The position numbers were made by a program, and so were the translations under genes. From Pseudothioclava nitratireducens (GTDB taxonomy: Bacteria; Pseudomonadota; Alphaproteobacteria; Rhodobacterales; Rhodobacteraceae): a stretch of DNA of 64,000 bases. The DNA lies in NCBI RefSeq assembly GCF_029210495.1, contig NZ_JARGDK010000005.1, positions 186,001 through 250,000 on the forward strand, in the 5' to 3' direction. Of the stretch, positions 1-7,980 are shown in pieces. Every line of letters starts with the position of its first letter. Positions within the stretch are counted from its first letter, which is position 1. The notes under the pieces are model-generated. The model was not told the origin of the DNA and searched no databases. It saw nothing but the letters and a program-made list of their open reading frames with translations.

Positions 1-471
1 GATCCCATCGCGGCTCTCGGCTGGTTCGATCCGGACGGCTACACGTGGGAATGGCAACCCCGCTTTCGTAACATTTCGATCCGGGGAGGGCCGCGCAAAC
101 GGACGTTCTTTGCAGACCGGCCCGAGGATGCGCCGCATCTGCATAAGACCCCGTTGATCCGCTGGCACTGGCGCTACGCCTATGTCAGCTCAACCCATAT
201 CGCGCTGCCGCGGCGGCTGAACGCGGGCTTCGATTCCCGGACCGAAATGCCGACCGGCGTTCTGTTGCATACGAAATTTCTCGATCAGGTCATCGACAAA
301 TCGCGCGAAGAAAAGCAACGGCGCGAGCATTTCACCCATGCCGAACGTTACGACGGTTATTATGATCGGATCATCGCGGACCCGGTGCTGTGGTCGCCGA
401 GTTCTGCACCCTTCGTGGATGCCGCATCCGTCGAGCGCCACGGGCTCATGCAACGCGGGGCGTGGCGTTAA
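1..471 (+). CDS. Glycosyltransferase family 2-like protein, C-terminal part (5' truncated by window edge)
   Basis: The frame is open from base 1 and ends in TAA, so only about 156 C-terminal residues are present. They align closely with the C-terminal half of the next gene: both share a GGPR-x-R-FFADRPE stretch, a VSSTH motif, an LPR-LNA segment, an LLH-KFL segment and a REHF segment. It is therefore a paralogue of the GT2-type enzyme at 680-1690. The catalytic N-terminal half with the nucleotide-sugar site lies outside the window. The adjacent glycosyltransferase and sulfotransferase genes suggest surface polysaccharide or glycan assembly in the cytoplasm. The sugar used cannot be told. Confidence 0.8.
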   Translation, partial: DPIAALGWFDPDGYTWEWQPRFRNISIRGGPRKRTFFADRPEDAPHLHKTPLIRWHWRYAYVSSTHIALPRRLNAGFDSRTEMPTGVLLHTKFLDQVIDKSREEKQRREHFTHAERYDGYYDRIIADPVLWSPSSAPFVDAASVERHGLMQRGAWR

Positions 472-507
472 CCGATACCGTTTCGGCTATCGCAACAAAA
501 CCCATGG

Positions 508-548
508 GACATTTTCTCAAACCTATTGTATAGAAATGAGAAAATGTC
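508..548. promoter_or_regulatory. 12-bp perfect inverted repeat between two GT2 paralogues
   Basis: GACATTTTCTCA at 508-519 is exactly complementary to TGAGAAAATGTC at 537-548, with a 17-base AT-rich spacer. It stands out from the surrounding high-G+C DNA, and no T-tract follows it. It could be an operator for the downstream glycan operon or a transcript-end hairpin of the upstream gene. No cognate regulator is visible. Confidence 0.5.
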
Positions 549-679
549 GCTCGCGAGGCGGTATCTTCAGGCGCAGGGTCGAAAGAGACGTTTCCTCACC
601 GGGAACAGTTAACCTCGTTTCAACACCGGTCGCCTAGATATTTCCCAGCAAGTGCAGAGGAATTGTCGGAACCGGTCCT

Positions 680-1690
680 GTGAAGATACGGAAACTGCTA
701 CGCCTGAGGATGGAGCGCCGTCGGCGCCAGATTCGCGCCTTTCGCAAACGGCGCGAGCTGATGGTGGTGGCCGATCGCACCGACAAGATTCGCGGCGGCG
801 ATGTTCTGGCCTTCGTGACGCTTCGGAACGAACGCGTGCGCCTGCCGTATTTCCTGCGCTACTACCGCGACATGGGGATCAAGCATTTCCTGATCGTTGA
901 TAACGGCTCTGATGACGGGTCGGACGACTATCTCGCAAGCCAGCCTGATGTGTCGCTATGGTGGACCGGGGCGAGCTACAAGCGTTCGGGCTTCGGGATC
1001 GACTGGATGAACTGGCTGCTGCGCAAATACGGCACCGGGCACTGGACGCTGACCGTCGATCCGGATGAGTTTTTTGTCTACCCGTTCTGCGACACGCGCC
1101 CGATCAACGCGCTGACAGATTGGCTCGACACCTATGAGATCCGCTCTTTCCCGGCGATGCTGCTCGATATGTATCCGAAGGGCCCGGTGGATCAGACCCC
1201 CTATGTCGAGGGGACGAACCCGTTTGAGACGGCCTGCTGGTTCGACAGCGGGAACTACATGATCTCCAAGAATTCGCGGCTTCAGAACCTGTGGATTCAA
1301 GGCGGCCCGCGCGCACGCGTGTTCTTTGCCGACCGACCCGAGGAGGCCCCCTCGCTCAACAAGATACCGCTCGTGCGATGGGAACGCGGGCACACGTTCG
1401 TCTCTTCCACGCATATGCTTTTGCCGCGCGGACTGAACGCGGTATATGATGAATGGGGCGGCGAGAAAGCGTCGGGCTGTCTGTTGCATGCAAAGTTCCT
1501 CTCGACCCTTCCGCAGAAGGTCGCCGAAGAGCTGGAGCGCAGAGAGCACTTCGCAAACTCGCGCGAATACAAGGCCTATGCCGAGGCGATGTCGGAGCAG
1601 CCGGACCTTTGGTGCAAATGGTCCGAGAAATATATCAACTGGCGTCAGCTCGAAATTCTGGGCCTGATGTCGAAGGGGAACTGGGCGTGA
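680..1690 (+). CDS. Glycosyltransferase family 2-like protein (336 aa)
   Basis: Predicted cytoplasmic or membrane-associated glycosyltransferase of the GT2-like (Glyco_tranf_2_4 type) group. The N-terminus is strongly basic. It is followed by an FVTLRNE segment near residue 40, a VDNGSDDGS loop near residue 75 and a TVDPDEFFVYP motif near residue 125, whose Asp residues would bind the metal and nucleotide sugar. The start used is GTG; an ATG ten codons later is an alternative, and neither has an ideal Shine-Dalgarno sequence. The stop overlaps the GTG start of the next gene (GTGA), so the two are translationally coupled. It is a paralogue of the truncated gene at 1-471, pointing to a local duplication. 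The acceptor and donor are unknown. Confidence 0.82.
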   Translation: MKIRKLLRLRMERRRRQIRAFRKRRELMVVADRTDKIRGGDVLAFVTLRNERVRLPYFLRYYRDMGIKHFLIVDNGSDDGSDDYLASQPDVSLWWTGASYKRSGFGIDWMNWLLRKYGTGHWTLTVDPDEFFVYPFCDTRPINALTDWLDTYEIRSFPAMLLDMYPKGPVDQTPYVEGTNPFETACWFDSGNYMISKNSRLQNLWIQGGPRARVFFADRPEEAPSLNKIPLVRWERGHTFVSSTHMLLPRGLNAVYDEWGGEKASGCLLHAKFLSTLPQKVAEELERREHFANSREYKAYAEAMSEQPDLWCKWSEKYINWRQLEILGLMSKGNWA

Positions 1691-3387
1691 GCGTTGGCTT
1701 CATCATGATGTGCCACACGGCCTTTGACCGGGCCGCGCAAGTCGCGCGCCATTGGGCCGAGGCGGGCGCCCCCGTGGTGATCCATGTCGATAAGCGTGTG
1801 AGCGGGCATGACTATGCCAGCTTCAACCGCGCGCTGGCCGATCTTGAGAACGTTTCCTTCTCGCGTCGGTTCAAATGCGAATGGGGCACCTGGTCGCTGG
1901 TGCAGGCGGCGCAGGCGGCCTCGGAGCAGATGCTCGAGCGCCATGCCGAGGTGCGTCATGTCTATCTCGCCTCCGGCTCGTGCCTGCCGCTGCGCCCGCT
2001 CAAGGACCTCACCGATTACCTCGATGCGCGCCCCTATACCGACTTCATCGAAAGCGTGACCACGACCGAGGTCGACTGGACCGTCGGCGGCATCGGGATG
2101 GAGCGGTTTACCCTGCGCTTCCCGTTCTCGTGGAAAAAACAGCGGCGCCTCTTTGATCGCTATGTCGATCTGCAACGCCGCGTGGGCTTCAAGCGGAGCA
2201 TCCCTGACGGGCTCGTGCCGCATCTGGGCAGCCAGTGGTGGTGCCTCACGCGGCAGACGCTCAGCGCCATTCTGCAAGACCCGGACCGGCGCCACTACGA
2301 CAGCTATTTCGAGCGGGTCTGGATTCCCGATGAGAGCTATTTCCAAACGCTGGCACGGCTCTATGCCACCTCGATTGAAAGCCGTTCTCTGACGCTTTCG
2401 AAGTTCGACTTTCAGGGCAAGCCGCATATTTTCTACGACGATCACCTGCAATTGCTGCGCCGGTCCGACTGTTTCGTGGCGCGCAAGATCTGGCCCAAGG
2501 CCGAACGACTCTACGCCACCTTCCTCAACACGCGCACGAATACGCCCAAACTTGCAGAACCGAACCCGTCCAAAATCGACCGACTGTTCCACAAGGCTGT
2601 CGAGCGCAGGATCAAGGGGCGGCCCGGCCTCTACATGCAGTCGCGCTTCCCGCGCAAGGACCATGAGAACGGCAAGACCTCGGCGCCCTATTCGATGTTC
2701 CAAGGCTTCTCGGACCTGTTCGAAAATTTTGACGGGTGGCTGTCGAAAAACGTCGGCGCGCGGGTCCACGGCCATCTGTTTGGCCCCGAACGGGCCGAAT
2801 TCGCGGGCGGCGAGACGATGTTCAACGGCTGCCTGAGCAATAATCCGACGCTACGCGACTATAACCCCAAAGCCTTTCTGACCAATGTCATCTGGAACTC
2901 GCGCGGGGAGCGGCAATGCTTCATGTATAGTCCGCGCGATACGCAGCAGGATATTGACTGGTTCACCGCAACCGATCCGAACGCGCAGATTTCGGTGATC
3001 TCCGGAGCCTGGGCGGTGCCGCTGTTCCGCTCCAATCAGAATTTCGCGGCGATCCGGCGGGAAGCGGCGCGGCTTCAGCAGGTGGAGCTGCATCATCTGT
3101 CGATCCTGCGCTCGATGTATGTGAAGGCGCGGGTGCGGATCTGGACGATGGCGGAGTTCATTGAGAACCCGATGGAACCGCTTCAGACGATCATCGACGA
3201 GATTTCGCCGCGCGCCACAAGGCGGCTAACAGAGGTACCGCAGATGGTCGACCTGACCGGCTTTGGTCAGTTTCTGCAAAACCTCAAGAATCAGGGAATG
3301 CAGCCCCGGCTCATGGGCGATTTCCCGGTGGGCGACGACCCGAACCCGCAACAAAAGCGCCGTGGCCGGCCGTATCTCGTGAAGTGA
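1687..3387 (+). CDS. Core-2/I-branching (GT14-like) glycosyltransferase with C-terminal extension (566 aa)
   Basis: The N-terminal ~290 residues resemble beta-1,6-N-acetylglucosaminyltransferase-type enzymes: a start reading VGFIMMCHT, a VVIHVDKR segment, CEWGTWSLVQA, an LASGSCLPLRP motif, then LGSQWWCLTR and a WIPDESYFQT motif, which is the usual order in this family. The C-terminal ~270 residues (from about YMQSRFPRKD) form a second conserved region that I associate with a DUF5928-type domain in Rhodobacterales; this is from memory. The frame stays open upstream to 1453, but homology begins at the GTG overlapping the previous stop, so that start was chosen. It probably adds branches to a surface glycan. 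Donor specificity is inference. Confidence 0.82.
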   Translation: MSVGFIMMCHTAFDRAAQVARHWAEAGAPVVIHVDKRVSGHDYASFNRALADLENVSFSRRFKCEWGTWSLVQAAQAASEQMLERHAEVRHVYLASGSCLPLRPLKDLTDYLDARPYTDFIESVTTTEVDWTVGGIGMERFTLRFPFSWKKQRRLFDRYVDLQRRVGFKRSIPDGLVPHLGSQWWCLTRQTLSAILQDPDRRHYDSYFERVWIPDESYFQTLARLYATSIESRSLTLSKFDFQGKPHIFYDDHLQLLRRSDCFVARKIWPKAERLYATFLNTRTNTPKLAEPNPSKIDRLFHKAVERRIKGRPGLYMQSRFPRKDHENGKTSAPYSMFQGFSDLFENFDGWLSKNVGARVHGHLFGPERAEFAGGETMFNGCLSNNPTLRDYNPKAFLTNVIWNSRGERQCFMYSPRDTQQDIDWFTATDPNAQISVISGAWAVPLFRSNQNFAAIRREAARLQQVELHHLSILRSMYVKARVRIWTMAEFIENPMEPLQTIIDEISPRATRRLTEVPQMVDLTGFGQFLQNLKNQGMQPRLMGDFPVGDDPNPQQKRRGRPYLVK

Positions 3388-3391
3388 TTTC

Positions 3392-4783
3392 ATGCCGCAT
3401 TTCGACAGTTTCGTTATCCTCGCAGAGATGCGGACCGGCTCTAACCTGCTCGAAGCGGCGGTAAACGCACTGGATGGGGTGACCTGCCACGGCGAGGCAT
3501 TCAATCCCGCGCTGATCGGCTATCCCAAGAAGGATAGCCTGCTCGGCATGACCAAGGCGGAGCGCGACCTCGACCCGGTGGCGCTCTGGCGGCGGATACA
3601 GGATGCGCCGGGGTTGAACGGCTGCCGCTACTTCCACAACCACGATCCGCGCGTGCTTGAGGTCATGCTGCGCGACCCGCGCTGCGCCAAGATCGTGCTG
3701 ACCCGCAACCCGATCGAAAGCTATGTGAGCCTCAAGATCGCGCGGGCCACCGGCCAGTGGAAGCTGGGCGACGCCAAGCATCGCAAGGCCGCACAGGCCA
3801 GCTTTGACGCGGCAGAGTTCGAGGAACATCTGGCCGAGCTTCAGGCGTTTCAGGTGCTCCTTATGCATGAGTTGCAGGTGAGCGGGCAAACGGCGTTCTA
3901 CATCGACTATGAGGATGCGCAGGATCTCGACGTGCTGAACGGGCTGGCGGCGTGGCTGGGGGTTGCGCCAGGGCTGAAGGCCCTGCCCGACAGTCTCGTG
4001 CCGCAGAACCCCGAACCGCTGGAAAGCAAGGTCGCCAACTTCCCGGCGATGGAGGCGTCTCTGGCGCGGCTCGACCGGTTCAACCTCTCGCGCACGCCAA
4101 ATTTCGAGCCGCGGCGCGGCCCCAATGTGCCGAGCTTCGTGGGTTGCGAACCGGGGCTTTTGTATATGCCGATGCGCCCCGCAATGGACGCGCCGATCCG
4201 TGACTGGATGGCGCAGATCGGTGCGCTGGAAGAGGGCTTCTCGCAAAAGACCCTGCGGCAATGGAAGCGAAAGCATCCGGGCCATCGCAGCTTTACCGTG
4301 CTGCGGCATCCGCTGATGCGGGCGCATCTCGCCTTCAATGCTGTGCTGCATTGGGACGGGATGGAAGAGACACGGCGGATTCTGCGCAACGGCTATGGCC
4401 TGCCGATCCCCGAAACGGGCGGCGCACCGGATGGCGATTATGCCGAGGCCCTGATCGGCTTCATGCGCTGGCTGAAGACCAATCTGAACGGACAAACCAG
4501 CCTGCCGGTGAATGCGCTGTGGGCCACGCAATCCGCGCTGATGCAGGGCTTTGCGCAGTTTGCACTGCCCGATCTGGTCGTACGAGAGGATCGGCTTGCC
4601 AAGGATATGGCCTATCTGACCGGCTCGATGGGGATCGATGCGCCGGCCTTCGCCACCGCCGATGCCGACATCGCGGAGGTGAAGCTGACCGATATCTGGG
4701 TGCCCGAACTGGAAGCTGCGGCGCGCGAGTGCTACCCGCGCGACTTCATGCAATTCGGTTTCGAGGATTGGAAGCGCGCCTGA
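3392..4783 (+). CDS. Sulfotransferase family protein (NodH-like annotation class, 463 aa)
   Basis: Likely transfers sulfate from PAPS to a glycan or similar acceptor in the cytoplasm. Near the N-terminus, FVILAEMRTGSNLLE fits the 5'-phosphosulfate-binding loop. Near residue 105-120, VLTRNPIESYVSLKIAR fits the 3'-phosphate-binding motif (Arg, Ser). At 463 residues it is about twice the size of a minimal sulfotransferase. A second TVLRHPLMRAHLAFN segment near residue 305 looks like another 3'-phosphate motif. It starts four bases after the preceding glycosyltransferase, so it belongs to the same operon, which implies a sulfated surface product. It ends three bases before the convergent ptsN. 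The acceptor is unknown. Confidence 0.8.
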   Translation: MPHFDSFVILAEMRTGSNLLEAAVNALDGVTCHGEAFNPALIGYPKKDSLLGMTKAERDLDPVALWRRIQDAPGLNGCRYFHNHDPRVLEVMLRDPRCAKIVLTRNPIESYVSLKIARATGQWKLGDAKHRKAAQASFDAAEFEEHLAELQAFQVLLMHELQVSGQTAFYIDYEDAQDLDVLNGLAAWLGVAPGLKALPDSLVPQNPEPLESKVANFPAMEASLARLDRFNLSRTPNFEPRRGPNVPSFVGCEPGLLYMPMRPAMDAPIRDWMAQIGALEEGFSQKTLRQWKRKHPGHRSFTVLRHPLMRAHLAFNAVLHWDGMEETRRILRNGYGLPIPETGGAPDGDYAEALIGFMRWLKTNLNGQTSLPVNALWATQSALMQGFAQFALPDLVVREDRLAKDMAYLTGSMGIDAPAFATADADIAEVKLTDIWVPELEAAARECYPRDFMQFGFEDWKRA

Positions 4784-4786
4784 GCG

Positions 4787-5251
4787 TCAGGCCGCCTGCA
4801 CACCCGGTGCCGAGGTCAGGATCGCATGGAGCGTCGCCGGATCGGCATTGGCCCGAAGCTTGGTGCAGGTCGCAGCGTCGCGCATCGTGCGAGAGACGAG
4901 GGCCAGCGCCTTGAGATGCTCCACCCCGGAATCCTTGGGCGCGAACAGCGCAAAGACCAGATCGACGGGCAATCGATCCACCGCATCGAAATCGAGCGGC
5001 TTCTCAAGGCGCAGAAACACGCCGACGACGTGGTCCAGGCCGTGCAGCCGGGCATGCGGAAGTGCGACCCCGTGGCCGACACCGGTCGGGCCAAGGCTCT
5101 CACGCTCCTGAAGGGCATCGACGGTCTGTGCCGCATCCAGCCCGTAGGCTGAATGCGCGATTTCACCGAGATCCTGGAACAGGCGCTTCTTGCTCGTCAC
5201 GTTGGCCAGAACCTTGACGGCCCCCGGCTTGAGCAGGTTGGACAAATCCAT
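4787..5251 (-). CDS. ptsN: PTS IIA-like nitrogen regulatory protein PtsN
   Basis: EIIA(Ntr)-type phosphoacceptor of the nitrogen-related phosphotransferase system, a cytoplasmic regulator receiving phosphate from NPr. The GVALPHAR motif carries the conserved active-site His. The protein is 154 aa from the ATG at 5251, the usual family length. An in-frame ATG at 5278 would add nine residues (MDGAEKTKL) that the family normally lacks, and neither start has a strong Shine-Dalgarno sequence. It lies just downstream of hpf on the same strand with about 10-36 bases between them, so cotranscription with hpf is likely, as in many proteobacteria. Targets in this organism are not shown by the sequence. 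Confidence 0.93.
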   Translation of the reverse strand: MDLSNLLKPGAVKVLANVTSKKRLFQDLGEIAHSAYGLDAAQTVDALQERESLGPTGVGHGVALPHARLHGLDHVVGVFLRLEKPLDFDAVDRLPVDLVFALFAPKDSGVEHLKALALVSRTMRDAATCTKLRANADPATLHAILTSAPGVQAA

Positions 5252-5287
5252 CAGTTTCGTCTTTTCCGCGCCGTCCATTGCCGGCGC

Positions 5288-5863
5288 TTAGTTGCTGTTG
5301 CGCGGGTCGATCCAGCCCACATTGCCGTCTTCGCGGCGATGGACGACGTTGACCCCGCCGTGTTTCTCATTGCGGAAGACGAGAAGGTCCTGACCGGCCA
5401 GCTCCATCTGCATCACCGCTTCGCCAACCGAGAGCGTGGGGACCTTGGTCTCCATCTCGGCGACGATCATCGGTGCGAGGCTGCCGCCATCCGACTCCGT
5501 CTCGTCATCTTCTGCGGCGAGCACATACATGCCTGCTTGGGCGAATTCAACCGGCTCCGCGCGTTCCTTGTGGTGATCCTTGAGCCGGCGCTTGTGACGG
5601 CGCAACTGCTTGTCCATCTTTTCGCGGCAGGATTCGAAGGCCGCGTATACCTCGGTCGCGTGCCCCTTGGCACTCGCGGTCAGCCCGGTCGAGAGATGGA
5701 CCGTCGCTTCGCAGATGAACTCATGCGCATTGCGCGAGAAGACGACGGTCGCGTCGGTCGGGCGCTGCGAATATTTCTCCACGGTTTCACCCAGTTCTGC
5801 CTTCACATGGGTTTGGAGCGCTTCACCCACGTCGAGCTGTTTTCCGCTGATCTGGTAACGCAT
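5288..5863 (-). CDS. hpf: Ribosome hibernation-promoting factor, long form
   Basis: Ribosome-associated protein that stabilises inactive ribosomes in stationary phase or stress. At 191 aa it is the long form: an N-terminal S30AE domain (from MRYQISGKQLDVGEAL to about residue 105, ending in a basic RRHKRRLKDHHK stretch), an acidic variable linker and a C-terminal domain with LVFRNEKHGGVNVVHRREDGN, which dimerises ribosomes in long HPFs. A strong AAGGAGAG ribosome-binding site lies upstream of ATG 5863. ptsN follows on the same strand. The 248 bases between this start and the end of lptB contain no rpoN, which sits here in many gammaproteobacteria. Confidence 0.95.
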   Translation of the reverse strand: MRYQISGKQLDVGEALQTHVKAELGETVEKYSQRPTDATVVFSRNAHEFICEATVHLSTGLTASAKGHATEVYAAFESCREKMDKQLRRHKRRLKDHHKERAEPVEFAQAGMYVLAAEDDETESDGGSLAPMIVAEMETKVPTLSVGEAVMQMELAGQDLLVFRNEKHGGVNVVHRREDGNVGWIDPRNSN

Positions 5864-6111
5864 GGTCTCTCCTTCACGTCATAAGTCCTTGCCAGCAAAG
5901 CATTGTGCTGGTTTCAGACCGGTTAAACCTGTTGAAAATCTGTCCGCGTGTCCCGCATTTAATCCCACCATTGCGTATGCGCGGGGGTGCCGGGACTGGC
6001 GCGGCGCGGACGCTTTGAGGTGGGGGCGATGTTCACGCATTTGTCTTATTTGGGAACGGTTCGGCCCGAGTGTCAACGGGGCTCGTTCGCCGCAGTGCAA
6101 AAGGTCTGCGT

Positions 6112-6885
6112 TCAGATGATACGGAAGTTCTGTCCGAGATAGACACGACGCACGTTTTCGTCGCGCACGACCTCGTCGGTGGTGCCCGACATAAGCACCG
6201 TTCCATCATGCAAAATATAGGCCCGGTCCACGATCTCTAGCGTTTCGCGCACGTTGTGGTCGGTAATCAGCACCCCGATTCCCCGCTCTTTGAGCTGCGC
6301 GACAAGTTGCCGAATCTCTCCGACAGCGATCGGATCGACGCCGGCGAACGGCTCGTCGAGAAGAAGGTATTTCGGATCGGCCGCCAAGCAGCGCGCGATT
6401 TCGACTCGGCGCCGCTCACCGCCCGACAAAGCCAGCGCGGGTGCCGTGCGCAGATGCCCGATCGAAAAATCGCCCAAAAGCTCTTCGAGGCGTTCGCGGC
6501 GATGATGCGGTTCGTCGAGCGTGATCTCGAGCACCGCCATGATATTCTGTTCGACGCTCAGGCCACGGAAGATCGAGGTTTCCTGCGGCAGGTAGCCGAT
6601 CCCCATCCGGGCGCGGCGATACATCGGCAGCGCGGTCACGTCGCGCCCGTCGATCAGCACCTGCCCGGAATCGGGCGTGATGAGGCCCGCGATGTTGTAA
6701 AAGCAGGTGGTCTTGCCCGACCCGTTCGGCCCCAAAAGAGCAACCGCTTCGCCGCGATTGAGCGAAAGAGACACATCCCGGATCACCGGCCGGCGGCGAT
6801 AGCTCTTGCGCAGCCCCTCGACGCGCAGCCCGCCCTTGCCCTCGGCCAGATTGAGGCCGGCGCCCTGTTCCAAGCCCTGCGCCAT
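6112..6885 (-). CDS. lptB: LPS export ABC transporter ATP-binding protein LptB
   Basis: ATPase of the Lpt machine that drives lipopolysaccharide from inner to outer membrane with LptF/LptG (not in the window). Visible motifs: Walker A GPNGSGKTT, signature LSGGERRR, Walker B LLLDEPFAGVDP and an H-loop in LITDHNVRE. At 257 aa it has an N-terminal extension of about 18 residues compared with the ~240 aa norm. The ATG overlaps the lptA stop by one base (TGATG), so translation is coupled in an lptC-lptA-lptB operon read on the minus strand, with kdsD and rnd upstream. Confidence 0.95.
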   Translation of the reverse strand: MAQGLEQGAGLNLAEGKGGLRVEGLRKSYRRRPVIRDVSLSLNRGEAVALLGPNGSGKTTCFYNIAGLITPDSGQVLIDGRDVTALPMYRRARMGIGYLPQETSIFRGLSVEQNIMAVLEITLDEPHHRRERLEELLGDFSIGHLRTAPALALSGGERRRVEIARCLAADPKYLLLDEPFAGVDPIAVGEIRQLVAQLKERGIGVLITDHNVRETLEIVDRAYILHDGTVLMSGTTDEVVRDENVRRVYLGQNFRII

Positions 6886-7370
6886 CAGTTGCCCCCGGGC
6901 TGGAGAATCGTGCGCACGCGCCCGTCCATTTGGCCGGTGCCGCTGCGCAGGTCCACGCTGAGCTTTTGGCCCGCCATCACGTTCGACCCTTGGGTCAACA
7001 GAACATCGCCCGTAAGAACCACAGTGCCCTTGACCACGTCATAGACCGCCTCGCGCGCCTCGGCAGCCTCGGCCTCCGAGACCAGCGTGACGCCGCCCGA
7101 AGCCAGAAGGCGGTTGATCTTGGATTGGTCGCCCTGACCGTATTCGACCAGCACCGTCGCCGCCTGAAGGCGCATGCTGCCCTGACCGATCAGAACATTG
7201 CCGCTAAAGGTCGCAACGCCGGTTTCCTGATTAACCGCAAGGCTGTCCGCCGTGACCTCGACAGGTTGCGACGTGTCCGCGCGAATACCGCCAAAGGCGA
7301 CTTGCTGCGCCGTGGCCGCCAGCGGAGACAGGGCCAAAACCAGGGCGATCAAACGGAAAGCAGGGCGCAT
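6885..7370 (-). CDS. lptA: LPS transport periplasmic protein LptA
   Basis: Periplasmic bridge protein of the Lpt system. An N-terminal signal peptide (ALVLALSPLAATAQQ) is followed by an OstA-like fold: VEVTADSLAVNQETGVATFSGNVLIGQGSMRL is typical, with repeated beta-strand units and the VLLTQGSNVMAGQKLSVDL segment near the C-terminus. The 161 aa length is normal. It sits 7 bases after lptC and overlaps lptB, which with the fold makes the call secure despite low sequence conservation of the family. Confidence 0.92.
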   Translation of the reverse strand: MRPAFRLIALVLALSPLAATAQQVAFGGIRADTSQPVEVTADSLAVNQETGVATFSGNVLIGQGSMRLQAATVLVEYGQGDQSKINRLLASGGVTLVSEAEAAEAREAVYDVVKGTVVLTGDVLLTQGSNVMAGQKLSVDLRSGTGQMDGRVRTILQPGGN

Positions 7371-7377
7371 CGGAACC

Positions 7378-7980
7378 TCATTTCACCGGCGAATATACCA
7401 GCTTCACACGGTCATTGAAAACCAGATCATGGAGTTTGCTGTCCGCATCCGCGCTCAGCTCCATCCGACCAGCTTCAAGCGTGCCGAAGGGTGCGATAAC
7501 CGTCACGGGACCGGGCGAAAGAAGATGCGAGTTATCAAGCGACATCTCGATCCGGTCGGAAGCGATCTGATAGCCGGTCGAGGTTTGCAGCGTCACGCCA
7601 TCGTTGAGCGTGATTTCGGCCCCGCCGGGATCAATCCGTCCCGACCTTGCGGTCAGATCGGCCACGAATCCGGTTGGCGCCTCCAGCTTGGCGACGATTT
7701 GCTCGGCCTGCGCGCCACGGCCTCCATCCGGATCGGGCCGCGCCCGATCGGCCCGCACCGCCAGAGAGGCCCCCTCTTCGGTAACACCGGAATATTCCGG
7801 CCCGATCAGCGCGGCGTCACGCGCAAGTTGCTCGACATCGACCTCGGCATAGGGGATCGCAGCCGAGGGGTCGATCTTGTGCGAGAACATGAACAGGGTC
7901 GAAAGCAGCGCCAAGGCAATCATCGGCAGGGCGATCTTGGCCCCGGTAACGATCAGCGAATGGCGGCTTTCATTGGGCAT
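7378..7980 (-). CDS. lptC: LPS export system protein LptC
   Basis: Bitopic inner-membrane protein linking LptBFG to LptA. One N-terminal membrane segment (about residues 14-32, KIALPMIALALLSTLFMF) is followed by a periplasmic OstA/LptC-like beta domain with segments such as VTLQTSTGYQIASDRIEM and GRMELSADADSKLHDLVFNDRVKLVY. At 200 aa it is normal for alphaproteobacteria. The ATG overlaps the kdsD stop by one base and the gene lies 7 bases upstream of lptA, fixing its role by context. Confidence 0.9.
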   Translation of the reverse strand: MPNESRHSLIVTGAKIALPMIALALLSTLFMFSHKIDPSAAIPYAEVDVEQLARDAALIGPEYSGVTEEGASLAVRADRARPDPDGGRGAQAEQIVAKLEAPTGFVADLTARSGRIDPGGAEITLNDGVTLQTSTGYQIASDRIEMSLDNSHLLSPGPVTVIAPFGTLEAGRMELSADADSKLHDLVFNDRVKLVYSPVK

